Shown here one piece after another: positions 12,580-22,786 of a stretch of 64,000 nucleotides of DNA. The notes beneath the pieces are model-generated. The model was not told the DNA's origin. It ran no database searches and saw only the letters and a list, made by a program, of their open reading frames with translations. Every line of letters starts with the position of its first letter. Within the stretch, counting starts at the first letter, position 1. A program made the translations under genes and the position numbers. This DNA comes from Fragilariopsis cylindrus CCMP1102 (lineage: Eukaryota > Bacillariophyta > Bacillariophyceae > Bacillariales > Bacillariaceae), in NCBI GenBank assembly GCA_900095095.1, contig FMBT01000354.1:186001-250000 (forward strand), in the 5' to 3' direction.

Positions 12580-14727
12580 TTAATGAATAAATGGATCAAT
12601 CTTCAGACCTTCCGTGCTGCATATATCCAGCAAGGGAGGGTCAACATTTGAATCTTCTTCTTCTTCAAATGTCATGGGGAAAAAAAGATTCTGATAATCG
12701 GTAGTAACTGAACTTGAGGTAGTATCTGTCAATGGAGTTACAGGAGTTCCTACCGGAGGATCTAATATTCCCGTCGTCATTGATGAAAGTTGAATCTGAT
12801 TCGGGACTTTCTTTGCGTTCAATGCGACTACTTGTTCGAACGGATGGGCTATTATGAAATCAAAAAGTGTGTGAGAGAAAGAAAGTTTTGAGAAAATATT
12901 AGGTGTGTGTGTAGTGATCTCTGGGCATGATGCAAGTATTGGTTTTTGCAAATACAATTGGAAAAAGAAGCATCTACTTACGTAAAGGGAAGGTTTGAAT
13001 CGCATTTATGTCTTGGCGTGGTACTGTTTTGCCTTGAGCTGGTGGAGGCTGCGGAAGGGACATTGATGAAAGTTCCGATTGTGAAAGTTGCATTTGTTTC
13101 GTTAATTGTTCGAACGGATGGGCTATTGTGAAATCATTGAGAGAGGGAGAGAAGGGAAGTGTGGGAAATATTTTAGTGTGTGCGATCTCTGTGTAGTGAT
13201 ACACGCTAGTTTCTGCTAATACAATAGGAATAGAAGCAGCTACTTACGTAAAGAGAACGATCGAATTGTATTTAAGTCTTGGTGCGATACTATTCTACCT
13301 TGAGCTGGTGGAGGATGCGGAAGGAGCGATGATACATAAGGAAGAATTGGTTGATATACAGTCCTCTGCACTACGTGTATCGGAGATGGAGATACTGTCG
13401 AGTATTGTTCATCGTAATCATTATTATAACCAAGTTTCTTAGCAGCTACAGGTATCATGCCTTTCGGCATTGACTCTGTCGTTGGGGAAGAAGGATTTCC
13501 CCATATTGAAGATGTAGCTAGTCCTGGGAGTGGTGCTGTTGAAACCGGTGTAGACGAAGCAAACTTCTTCACCGATAGTGATTGATCAAATGGAACTTTC
13601 TTTGACGATATTTTTTGTTCGGCGATATATATCGACTGCTGCTTCTGCTGCTGCTCAGCAGCAGCCATCTCCTTGTTTTGACGTTGTTGTTCTCGCCATG
13701 CAGAGATTTTCTTATGGTAATCTTCCCTTTCCGTTGCTTCTCGATCAACGTGAGGCTGTCGAACCTCTGGTGGAGCTACCTTCCATTCCTGGCCTAAAAG
13801 TTTAGAGATATCTGTATTCTTTAAATTTGGATATTCTCGAATAAGTGCGGCACGTCGTGTTCGACTGTAGTTTAGAAATGCAGACGGTGGACGCTTTGGA
13901 GCTGACGGATCCTGAATTTTGAGAGACGTCGAGATACAGGGCGTGAGCTGTGAGAATGTACTGTGTGGATTTGTAAAGACAGGATCAATACGATCTTCTT
14001 CTTTTTGTAACGAAAACAAGCTAATAACCAGGTGCTTACCTTTCGCGGCCTTTCAGACTTTACTTTCCACGGTCCCTGAGACGTCGAGATAAAGTGCGTG
14101 AGCTTTGTACTGCTGTGTAGATTATTTGTAAAGACGGGTCATTACACATATCTTTTTTTTAATGGAACAATAACGCAGCTAATAACCAGACACTTACCTT
14201 GTACAGTTTCTTCTCATTTTCGTACCTTAGCTTATCCTGTTCGGCGATCTTCTTCCATTTGCTCTTCTCAGCATCTGATAAGGCTTTCCATTCCTTTGAG
14301 ATCCGACTGCGTTGTGCGATGAAACAATACAGTTAAAAATATAAGAACACTTATTCAGTAGTAATCGTGACAGACTATTATCGCTGATGCATACTACTTC
14401 GTTTGGCGTCATCATGCTTCTTACCTTGATATAGAAGTTACTTTAACATTCTTATACGTAAGTTTGTACGTTTGCATCTTACTTATACTGAAGAGAATGT
14501 ACGGGCTGATTTACAATAACAAAGAATCAATCAGAAAAACATACACAGTATGTATCGTGATATATATGCAACTACTTATTATCCCAGCTAGCTGATCTAC
14601 TGCTTCGTTTAGCGTCAGGACCGATTGCTTCTTACCTTTTGAATCTTCTCGGGGCCTGTGGCGCCTTTTTAAAGACCGAGGGAGGCTGGTTCGATTTCTT
14701 TCTTTTCCTCTTATTATTGTTTTCCAT
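12580..14727 (-). CDS. Two-HMG-box protein, seven exons
   Basis: A 457-residue chromatin-type protein with two tandem HMG boxes. Exons are 14636-14727, 14425-14487, 14198-14306, 14040-14075, 13248-13911, 12982-13122 and 12580-12848. All introns are GT-AG and keep the frame. A basic N-terminus (MENNNKRKRKKSNQPPSVF) leads into box 1, spread over exons 1-3 (APRRFK ... VKVTSIS, then RISKEWKALSDAEKSKWKKI, then LRYENEKKLYK). Exon 4 is the linker GPWKVKSERPRK. Exon 5 carries box 2 (DPSAPKRPPSAFLNYSRTRR ... LLGQEWKVAPPEVRQ ... WREQQRQ) and a Pro/Ser-rich tail. Exons 5 and 6 end alike (PPPAQG, then QDLNTI or QDINAI), and exons 6 and 7 begin alike (PHPFEQ). Introns 1/2, 3/4 and 5/6 are homologous pairs. 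Box order matches tandem HMG proteins of diatoms. Target unknown. Confidence 0.88.
12849..13247 (-). repeat. Homologous introns 6 and 5 plus duplicated exon ends
   Basis: Intron 5 (13123-13247) and intron 6 (12849-12981) are clearly related: both start GTAAGTAG-TGCTTCT, share CAGAGATC and TTTCTCTC segments, and end TGATTTCA-AATAG. The similarity runs into the flanking exons (PPPAQG... upstream, PHPFEQ downstream), with a period of 266-274 bp. This is an internal tandem duplication that added exon 6 (141 bp). Both introns are phase 1. Confidence 0.85.
13912..14197 (-). repeat. Homologous introns 4 and 3
   Basis: Intron 3 (14076-14197) and intron 4 (13912-14039) share CTGGTTATTAGCT just after the donor, then GTCTTTACAAAT, then AGCTCACGC and ATCTCGACGTCTC near the acceptor, all in the same order. 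Both are phase 0 and they flank the 36-bp exon 4. Their exons are not obviously related apart from a weak match at the exon 4 and exon 5 starts. Confidence 0.85.
14307..14635 (-). repeat. Homologous introns 2 and 1
   Basis: Intron 1 (14488-14635) and intron 2 (14307-14424) share about 45 bp after the donor (GTAAGAAGCA, TGACGC, AAACGAAG, AGTA, CAGC) and then GATAATA and TCACGAT. Similarity fades toward the acceptor. Both are phase 2 and flank the 63-bp exon 2. Confidence 0.75.
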
Positions 14728-15293
14728 TTTGTGTCTACGTTCAATTTTTGTTGACGCCTAAAAGTTGTAAGTTAAATGTTGTTATTATGAATTGAAATTT
14801 GTTCCCTTCCTGCATTACTTGTCGCACGTTCCAATAGAGTTGGCATTCGTAGTCTAGGTCTTTTAGGATGATGTTCAGACAGATGTACTTTTACTTTGCA
14901 TCTATGTCCAGATCATTGGTGTTCGGAATGTGATCGTGATAGAATACTGTGATAGGAAAACAATCAATGTAACAGAACATTTATGAAGATCGTTTCGTGA
15001 TCGCTCTAATCGCGTCAAGCTCAAGCTGTTTTTCAGACGTGGAGCAACAAAATTGATACGAAAGATTTTAAAAATCGCATCCCCCATCGCTAGAAGGTTC
15101 ATACGCAGGTACATGTAAATACGAATAGTAAATCCTATTATGCTTTATTATTTTTATTATGAAGTAACGTTGATAGATTAAAAATGTATATTTAAATATT
15201 GTTACAAGCAATAGGCGGATACTTTTTTTTGGATCTCAAACACAAATTATAAATCGCAAGTTTGATTCAAACTATTCTACTATTTATCCCATG
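14728..15293. other. Intergenic stretch upstream of the HMG gene
   Basis: The promoter side of the HMG gene and the 3' flank of the SET gene. AT-rich. I see no gene. Confidence 0.5.
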
Positions 15294-16430
15294 TTAGAGC
15301 TCATCGTGAAGTCTTGTTTCTACAGCCTTTAGGGCCTCTGAAAAAGCAATCTCTTTGGCCTTATAAAACTGCAAAATATTATCCCATTCATGCTCAGGTA
15401 CCTCTGATGGTCTTTGCTTCTCCAGAACTGTGTTGGCGACATTGCGAATCCGACCTAGTTCGTTATCCAAAAATGAGTGGGCTGGTATTCCATACACGTC
15501 TTCGTTAGGATAAGTTGGTTCGTCAAATTTAACCTCCAATTCTCCATCTTCGGTTTCAGTAATATTAAACCATATATTGTTCTCCCAGTACACCCAACGC
15601 CGAGGATATCTTTCGACGAAGCCAAAATCACGAAGAATCTCTGGTGTTCCAAGATACCATTGAAGAGGCTCACGGCAATCGGGACATAGGTCGTACGTGG
15701 CGTAGATTTCTTCACCGGCTCGGATATCTTTCGTTGTACGAATTTTGGTTCCTCCTTCAGAATGTATGGAATCATATTCGGTATTGAATCGGCCATTATC
15801 ATGATTTACCATGTCCCAGATAGGGATAAGATTTACATCATAACCTCGTTGTAAAACCAACTCAACGATGTGTTCCTCGAACGTATTATTTACACAACCT
15901 GTCTGCTTGAAGTGTTCGTCTATCCAGTCAACTACGTTACTTCCTGGATAAATAACTTTACGAAGAACGTCTTTCCCCTCCTTGCTCCACATTGCTGGAA
16001 TTTGTCCTGGTTTTTGAGTTTTGAGGTAGCGAATGTAAGGCCCGTGCGTCGATTGCTCACCAAGGTTCATCTCAGTTAATAACTTGTGAGTCAATAGGCA
16101 TATGTTTTTATAGTAGAAAATTGTTTCGTCCTCATCTTTTTCCATGGGTCTAAACTCATCCGTCATGGTAATATAGCAAGATTCTGGGATATGAAACAAG
16201 TTTTCTTTTGCTGCGATATCTTCTTTTGCGTAGATGCCATAGGGAGAGGTATCGTCTTGTTGATCTATTCTACGAATTTCTATCTTTCTACTGAAGGATC
16301 CACCCTTTGATCTCACCCATTCGATCATGTCACCTATAACTGTAGCTGTATTAATGTCGCCTTGCGCCATCACGACTGTTGCTTGGACAAGCAGCAATAA
16401 CGAGACATAGACATTGGTAAATTGTTTCAT
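15294..16430 (-). CDS. Secreted or organellar SET-domain protein
   Basis: A 378-residue single-exon protein with an N-terminal signal peptide (VYVSLLLLVQATVVMAQG) and a SET domain of the split SETD/Rubisco-methyltransferase type. Features include YGIYAKEDIAAKENLFHIPE (about 64-83), the SAM-binding N-H in PIWDMVNHDNGRFN (203-216, N209-H210) and the terminal GEEIYATYD (239-247). A helical C-terminal region follows, as in SET enzymes that bind non-histone substrates. A pair of cysteines (CPDC, about 249-252) follows the SET motif. The signal peptide argues against a nuclear histone role. The substrate is unknown. Confidence 0.75.
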   Translation of the reverse strand: MKQFTNVYVSLLLLVQATVVMAQGDINTATVIGDMIEWVRSKGGSFSRKIEIRRIDQQDDTSPYGIYAKEDIAAKENLFHIPESCYITMTDEFRPMEKDEDETIFYYKNICLLTHKLLTEMNLGEQSTHGPYIRYLKTQKPGQIPAMWSKEGKDVLRKVIYPGSNVVDWIDEHFKQTGCVNNTFEEHIVELVLQRGYDVNLIPIWDMVNHDNGRFNTEYDSIHSEGGTKIRTTKDIRAGEEIYATYDLCPDCREPLQWYLGTPEILRDFGFVERYPRRWVYWENNIWFNITETEDGELEVKFDEPTYPNEDVYGIPAHSFLDNELGRIRNVANTVLEKQRPSEVPEHEWDNILQFYKAKEIAFSEALKAVETRLHDEL

Positions 16431-16875
16431 TTAATAGTGTTGTACAAACAAGACTATGTTGCGTCGCAATTAACGAGAATCAGTTTAGACAGTAACTGAG
16501 TTTCTTGCAACGAGTGGCGAACGAAAATAGTGGTCGATTGCTGCCTTAGATTGGGAGAAGACCGAAAGTATAGTAGCGTTTCGGTATAAGAGAAGATTTG
16601 AGACGACTGATTGATTCTTTCATTATTTTTTTACAAGATCTCGGAGTTTTCCTGAAATATTGTGATGAAAAAAAACGTATAAATTGTAATTAAAATTTGA
16701 GCTTAATGAATACTTCATCACACGAGCAAGGATTACTTAAACAAATTTTTGTACGCGCTACCATTCTTTCCAATACCATATCCGGCACGTGCGTTCATTA
16801 AGAAAAAACACTATCAGCGAAAATTCACATACCGGCGCGTCCGCATTTTTCAACGGCTTTTGATTCAGCTCATGT

Positions 16876-16893
16876 GCTGAACCATTCAGCTCA
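16876..16893. repeat. Palindromic GCTGAACCATTCAGC, copy 1
   Basis: The 18 bases GCTGAACCATTCAGCTCA form a stem of GCTGAA and TTCAGC around a CCA loop. An identical 18-base copy lies at 17482-17499, about 606 bp away. Copy 1 is preceded by another TTCAGCTCATG. Function unknown; a regulatory palindrome or a mobile-element end is possible. Confidence 0.5.
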
Positions 16894-17481
16894 TGGGACT
16901 CGAATATGACTCAATTTTTGCCTGGCCCTGTCTGAGTCGCGACCAATTTTTGCCTGCCCTTCGACAAGTTTTAAAAAAACAGAACAATGTTGTTGCTGTT
17001 GTTGTTCGAATACAACCATTCCCCCCCCCCCTTCTACATCCTAGTTGGCTGGTTGTTGTATTACTGTACTGTTACTGTACTGTCGTCGGTCGGTATAATT
17101 CATCTAATTGGACTGAGTTAATTTAATTTAGATGTCATTGCTGTTGTTCGATTAGATTCTTTGATGATTTCTTCTTCTTCTCCTCCTTCTTCTTCTTGCA
17201 AGATGAGACAGCCGCCAATTGTATTCCCATCACCATCATCATCATCATTTCAATTGAATACTTTAATGTTATCATTCCATAGTTGCTGATTTATTTATTC
17301 TAGTCCATTGTCCATTGTCCATTGTCAATACAATATGATACAATAATTAATAGAAAAGATGTGGAACAAGCAACAGCCTTAACAACAGATCATGTGTGAC
17401 ACGCTGATAGGTAGCATGTACTGAAAAGCCTTACGTAAGGTATAAAACGTTTTCGCTGGACCAGTCAAGTGAGTCACATGA

Positions 17482-17499
17482 GCTGAACCATTCAGCTCA
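17482..17499. repeat. Palindromic GCTGAACCATTCAGC, copy 2
   Basis: Second identical copy of the palindrome, here with a longer stem (GAGCTGAA and TTCAGCTC), about 490 bp upstream of the start of the cysteine-rich protein gene. Confidence 0.5.
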
Positions 17500-17985
17500 A
17501 CAGCTTCCTACCTGTATTACTAAAAGCATCTATGTCTGACCTAATTGTTGCTTTCTGTTCATCTGTAGTCCTAGCAGGCTAGTAAATGAACTGTGCTTAG
17601 TTTTTTTTTAAAGTTCAAAATTACAAAAATATATTATAAACTCCCCAAGACTCGTTGAGTCAATAATTGCCATGACCGTTGCAGTCACAAGACGATTTTC
17701 ATTTAAGGTGAAATACATCAAAATACAATATATTTATGAAATAAGAATGAAAAGAAGTCATGCAAAAATCTCACATTCACAAATAACTTATAATAATATA
17801 TGCGATGATACTACGACTAGCTAATAGCTGCTGTATGCGACAAATAAAAGTTCATTGACACAAACGCCGCTAACGAACCAGTCTGTAAAGAATAGTGTAG
17901 CACATTAGTATTAGCTAAATAAATAGTAATAAAAATACATACCAAGGCTAAGACAGATATATCCAATATGTGGGTATCATGTAAC

Positions 17986-19546
17986 ATGAAAACGATAGTA
18001 TATAGTCTTGGAGTTCTTGCTGTGTTTCTTCTCTCGGGTACGTAACAATGAATTGGTTGATGTTGATTTTTTTCGTATACGTTTGATTGCATGTGATGTA
18101 TGTGTGATTTTTGATTTTTGATTGATTGATTGATTGATCGTTCCATTGCTATCCATAGTTCTAGCTAGCTCAAAAGCGGTTATTTTAATGTAATGCTTTT
18201 GTTTGTTTTTTTGTTTCTTTGATTTAGGTTCTGGAGGTCAAGAAGTCGAAGAAGTCGAAGTGGATATAGAACAAGAATTAGGAACGGGAGTGGATGGAGA
18301 GCGAGATATAATGGATACCTGTACTGGGGCTGCTGGACCACGTCCTGCCAATGGAATATTTTCTCCTGGACGTACTAATTATGCAACGGTCGATGATGTG
18401 AATGGTGGGTATTGTGGTGTTAATATTACTAATCCTGGAATTTGGTGGTTAGTTGAAGGAACAGGAGGTATAATAAGGGCATCATCATGTCATATTGAAA
18501 CTGATATCAAAGTTAAGATTAGTGTATTTACTGGTGAGTCCTGTGATTCACTCACTTGTGTTACGGGTTCTGATGAACCAGATTTTGAATGTCCTATTTT
18601 ACGACGTGAAAATAAACTCGGAGAATGGGATACAATGGCAACCGCATTGAATTTTCCAACCGTTCTAGGTCAAAATTACTACATATTAGTACAACAACAA
18701 GATGATCAAAGGGGAACTGTTTGGATAAATTTTCGTACTCCTACAGTGCCACAAAATGATAATTGTATCGATGCTATCGGTCCGGTACCTAGAAATATGA
18801 TCCGTATCCCATCAACGAGTGTTGATGCATCACTATCGTACGTTCCTCAAGGATATTGTGGTGGTGACGGTGTCCCAGCGTTATATCCTGGAACGTGGTT
18901 TCAAGGTGAGTTTAGTACTATCTTTTATTAATGACAGATATTGTTGTTATTATTGTTAGTTCATTAATTACCAACATGTGCACGGTATCCTCGTCGAACT
19001 CAACAACAAAAATTAAATCATTGCTTTGGTAATAATATTATTTTATTGTTGGTCTCACTAAATATATACATCTTCCACCAAAATAATAGTTATGGGTACA
19101 GGTGGATCATTAACGGTAATGGCGTGTGGTGAATTTAACTTTGATGGGTATGCGTTTAGTGTATACAATGGTGGTGGTCAGTGTGATTCACTTGACTGTG
19201 TTTCAGGTGGATACGATTTGAATGTTGCTGATGATAAATGTGATTTGGTCCGCGAGAATTTGCACGTCCTATGACGAAATATACATTTAAAACGATAGAT
19301 CGGAGTCGGTATTACATTTATGTACATACTGCAAGAACACGTGCTGTTAATGTCACAGGAGATTTTCGATTCTTTGTCGATGATGGGAAGAATGGTGAGA
19401 GTGGTACTAGTGGTTCTCATATGATGCAATTTGAAGAACCCAAGGGGATTTCTAACAGTGATTTATTCGGTAACGGCGATTCCAGCAACTCAATGGTGGT
19501 AAAAAAGATGGCGATAATGGAAGTGAAAAATCTACTAGTACTATGA
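17986..19546 (+). CDS. Secreted cysteine-rich repeat protein
   Basis: A secreted protein built of repeated domains of roughly 110 residues. Exon 1 (17986-18037) encodes the signal peptide MKTIVYSLGVLAVFLLS. Exon 2 (18228-18905) and exon 3 (from 19090) join in frame across GT-AG introns. Each repeat has a YCG motif, P-G-[IT]-W, G-T-G, a S-V-[FY]-[TN]-G-x-x-C-[DS]-S-L-x-C-V core and a C-terminal YYI strand. This resembles the beta-sandwich pre-peptidase C-terminal-like repeats common in diatom extracellular proteins, an inference from pattern. The frame breaks near 19250, where DLVR switches to EFARPMTKYTFKT. The C-terminus is unresolved: one alternative frame ends in a possible membrane helix (WILFYGFLIASSW) with a stop near 19613. 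Ligand unknown. Confidence 0.65.
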
Positions 19547-19885
19547 TAAGATCAAGTGGATTTTGTTTTATGGCTTCTTAATTGCATCATCTTGGATGGT
19601 GATGATTCAATAAGTCAAAGATTCGATGGCGTCTGGTATTTTGTTGGTTGCTGTTGTCTTTTTGGGTGTTGTATCATTAGTACAATGTACAGTTGAATGC
19701 AGTACAGCATTAGTACGTTTTAGTATTCATAAAATAGATATGTTTTTCATTTGATATTTACGATCTAATATGTATATATGTTTATTAACGCTAAACGTCC
19801 TAACGAGAAGTACCATCATTAATTCATGTATGTTTGTAAATCCATACGTTTGTGTTGAAGGATGTATTTATTTATTTGACGTATA
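19547..19885. other. Convergent intergenic stretch
   Basis: 3' flanks of the cysteine-rich gene (+) and the HIT gene (-). May include a final coding segment of the former, to about 19613. Otherwise nothing is seen. Confidence 0.4.
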
Positions 19886-20794
19886 TTAACCAGGTGGCCA
19901 TTGCATTTGACGTCCACCCATCACATGCTAAATAAATAATATGGATAGAAAAGAAAGAAAGGGGCGGACCAGAGAAATTGATTGTTAGTATATAGTAGAA
20001 GGTTTTGTTCCAATAGAAGAAAAAAAGGTTACGCTCTCACGAGTTTACGCTACGCTACAATATATGCATATTTATTTCATATTCATATTCATATCCATTA
20101 TAGTTCACTTACAATATGAAGATGATATACACTTTGTGCACCATCTTTTCCATCATTAATAACAAGTCGAAAACCATCAGGGCATTCCTTTTGACCTAAT
20201 TTTTGTGCAACATATGTTAAATGACCTAATAATTCTTTTTGATCCTCACGTGCTTTAGAAAGTTGTGTTAATCCATTACGATTTTTTGGTATAACTAAAA
20301 AATGAATAGGCGATACTGGATTAACATCTCTGAATGCTATACAAAATTCATCATCATGGATAATTGTTGCTGGAATATCACCAGAAATTATCTTATCAAA
20401 TATCGTTAATGGTTCTCCATCCCCATCACCATCACCAGCAGCAGCCTCTTTGGCCTTCTGTACTTCATCAGACATATTGTTATTATTATTATTATTATTG
20501 GCAGCAGCGGTAAGAGCAGTTGTAAACGAGTAGGTGCGTGCGGAAATTTTCTTGCTGATAGCAGTAGCGATAGAATTATTAGCAACGGTTGCGAAGGCGG
20601 TAGTTGTGAAAGATTTTCTAGAAAGTAACGCAGAATAAGATAGAATCCTAGTAATGCTGCGAAAAACAAATCAAAACAAAAGAAAGAAGAAGAAAAGGGT
20701 CACCATATTGTGTCAGATGAACTTTATACAATTCAATATTAACTAGAACAGCCAACAGTAGGGAAAGCATCCTCCAAATTTTTACATACCGCAT
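19886..20794 (-). CDS. HIT-family (HINT-like) hydrolase with organellar presequence
   Basis: A histidine-triad nucleotide-binding protein (purine nucleoside phosphoramidase type), 196 residues from three exons: 20790-20794 (only five bases, ATGCG), 20113-20656 and 19886-19927. The join gives MRITRILSYSALLSRKSF, a basic, Ser/Ala-rich presequence typical of mitochondrial or plastid import. After a seven-Asn stretch, the HIT core follows: TIFDKIISGDIPATIIHDDE, FRDVNPVSPIHFLVIPK, GAQSVYHLHI and then HVMGGRQMQWPPG. Intron 2 splits the catalytic H-L-H-I-H triad after I183, and the last exon supplies the third histidine and the conserved WPPG end. All splice sites are GT-AG and in phase. An alternative start (MSDEVQKAKEAAAG, 20475) would give a cytosolic form. 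Confidence 0.88.
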
Positions 20795-21290
20795 TTCGTA
20801 TACAGTATTGCTATGGAAGACTTGTTTGTGTGCTTATGATGATAGTACGATGTACGATGTACCTCTATGTACAACTTAATTTGACGAGCAAAAGCAAAAA
20901 GCAAAAGAAAGGCAAGAAAAGATAAAAACTCTATCTTTAAAAGATTCAGAAGATTTTTCGTCAGGACCAGGCAAAAATATTTGTTTTTCAATCATAAAAT
21001 TTATACATAGTAATACTATGTATAATATACTATAATCATATGAGTCTGCAACGGTATGTTGCGTGGTAACCACTCGAAAAAAAGAATTAACCGCCAATGC
21101 ATTGTTAACAGCATCACAACAACAGCCAGCACAAACAGTACAGTAAGCAGATTCTTTTTCGACGGATCCATCACCTCCTCACATCATTTTTTAATTTGAA
21201 TAAATAAAGAGATACAGTAAGTTAGGTTCATTTCTACTCATTACATTTCAATCAGTTAATAAACAAAATAGGTCAAATAAAGATAAAAAA
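20795..21290. promoter_or_regulatory. Divergent intergenic region, HIT / HU-like
   Basis: About 495 bp between divergent starts of two probable organellar protein genes. Both promoters should be here. No specific element is recognised. Confidence 0.4.
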
Positions 21291-21984
21291 ATGATTTCCC
21301 GATCTATTATTGTTCTAGCATTAATTGCTTCTGCATCGTTGTCATCGAACACTGTCGATGCGTTCGCACGTGGTAGTACGAATGTTGCCCGACGCACAAC
21401 TATTGCCACTGTATCATCAACAACAACATCGTTGAATGCAGCAGCAGAGAAGGCGGCGGCGAAGCCAAAAAAAGTAGCTGTTGAATCAGTACGAAAAAAG
21501 GAATTTGTTGCAACAATGGCAGAAGAACTTGGTTATTCCAAAACTGATGCTGAAAGTGCTCTTTCTTGTGTTTTAGAACTTATTACGGATGTAAGTACTA
21601 CTTAACTGTCTGTACCTCTGGTTATGTTTGTGTGTGTGTGTGTGCATCTTTCTTATATGTGTGCGCGTGTGTGTGTGTGTAACAACAAAAACAGTAATCT
21701 CACGCAAATTCTAATCTTTATCATCTGTCGTTATGACGTCTCGTCACGTTCGAACTACTACTCTATTATTATATTATTATTGCTATTATTATAAATAATA
21801 ACAGACTCTTGTAGATGGTAAAAAGGTTGTACTTCCTGGATTTGGAACGTTCGAACCGAGAGCACGTAATGCAAGAAAGGGACGTAATCCTAAAACAGGT
21901 GAAGAAATTGATATTGCCGCTAGTGTTGGTGCTGGATTCAGTCCTGCCAAAGCATTGAAAGATAAACTTAATGGAAGGGAATAA
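21291..21984 (+). CDS. Plastid-targeted HU-like DNA-binding protein
   Basis: A bacterial-type HU/IHF DNA-binding protein of 159 residues, presumably packing organelle nucleoid DNA. Exons are 21291-21590 and 21805-21984, with a phase 0 GT-AG intron. The N-terminus is a signal peptide ([15 protein letters not shown]) followed by TVDAFARG, an ASAF-like plastid motif, and a Thr/Ser/Ala-rich transit region. The HU fold begins at [20 protein letters not shown]. The DNA-binding arm is complete in exon 2: [20 protein letters not shown], then [11 protein letters not shown], ending [15 protein letters not shown]. The intron contains a TG microsatellite (about 21630-21682). Family is certain; the plastid destination follows from the bipartite signal. 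Confidence 0.92.
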
Positions 21985-22786
21985 ACAACATACAATTTAA
22001 ATAATATAATGAATAAATCTAAAAACAAGGTGAAAAACGAATAAAGAAACAAATGAATGAATGATGAAAAAATCAAAGTATTCAATATACTGTTATAATT
22101 ATTATTTGCGTTGATAGATAGATACAATACTCATAAGATGTTAGGTGGTGTGATATAGTATCAAGTTTTGCGCAGTAAAAGACAGTTCTATTCAATATTT
22201 AAAAAAAACAGTAAAAGCTACTATAGAAAGTATAGTATCATAATCAATGAATATTAAGACATATCAATCACAAACAACAAAACTCTACAAACCAAACAGT
22301 TCGTTTTACCTCGCTATATCTCTCTCCCAGATATGTATATTTGTCCAATTTCAGAACTATTTCTTCAACTATAATATCTGAACACACATTGCTTATAAAA
22401 GTAGCGTTCAATCTTGCCGACTTTGGTGCAGTAAGTATCCCTTATAATTGTATTTATTCTTCATCTCTTTCCTGATTCAGATTCAACATAGTTTTAAAAA
22501 TATGATCAAGAAAGGTTCAATAATACTTTTTGATACATAACTTATTTTGTATAAAATAAAATATCACTGGTGTCGTTACTCTTGGTAAACGGAAAGAAAG
22601 TAAATTTAGAAAAATCATCAGAAACATATCCGATTGAGGTTGAAAATTCTATGGGGAAATAATTGACAAAAGTCTATGGTGATCTATTCTAAGGATGTGT
22701 TTTTTCTTTATTTTTACTAGGGTATAGCTTTTAAAGAAAGTAGACAGTCAGACGATCGCAATAATTCGTTCTTGAAAAATCTATTG
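21985..22786. other. Convergent intergenic stretch
   Basis: About 800 bp of AT-rich DNA between the 3' ends of the HU-like gene (+) and the DUF445-like gene (-). No gene is seen. Confidence 0.5.

Larger units (their letters stand above)
16431..17985. other. 1.55-kb intergenic region with a repeated hairpin
   Basis: No coding sequence is supported. It contains a C10 run (about 17021-17030), a triple ATTGTCC repeat near 17310-17330, and two copies of a small palindrome listed separately. The right end should hold the promoter of the cysteine-rich protein gene. Confidence 0.5.

Noticed and set aside
17817-18146. 109-codon minus-strand open frame
   Set aside because: It overlaps the promoter, first exon and intron of the cysteine-rich protein gene and has no coding character.
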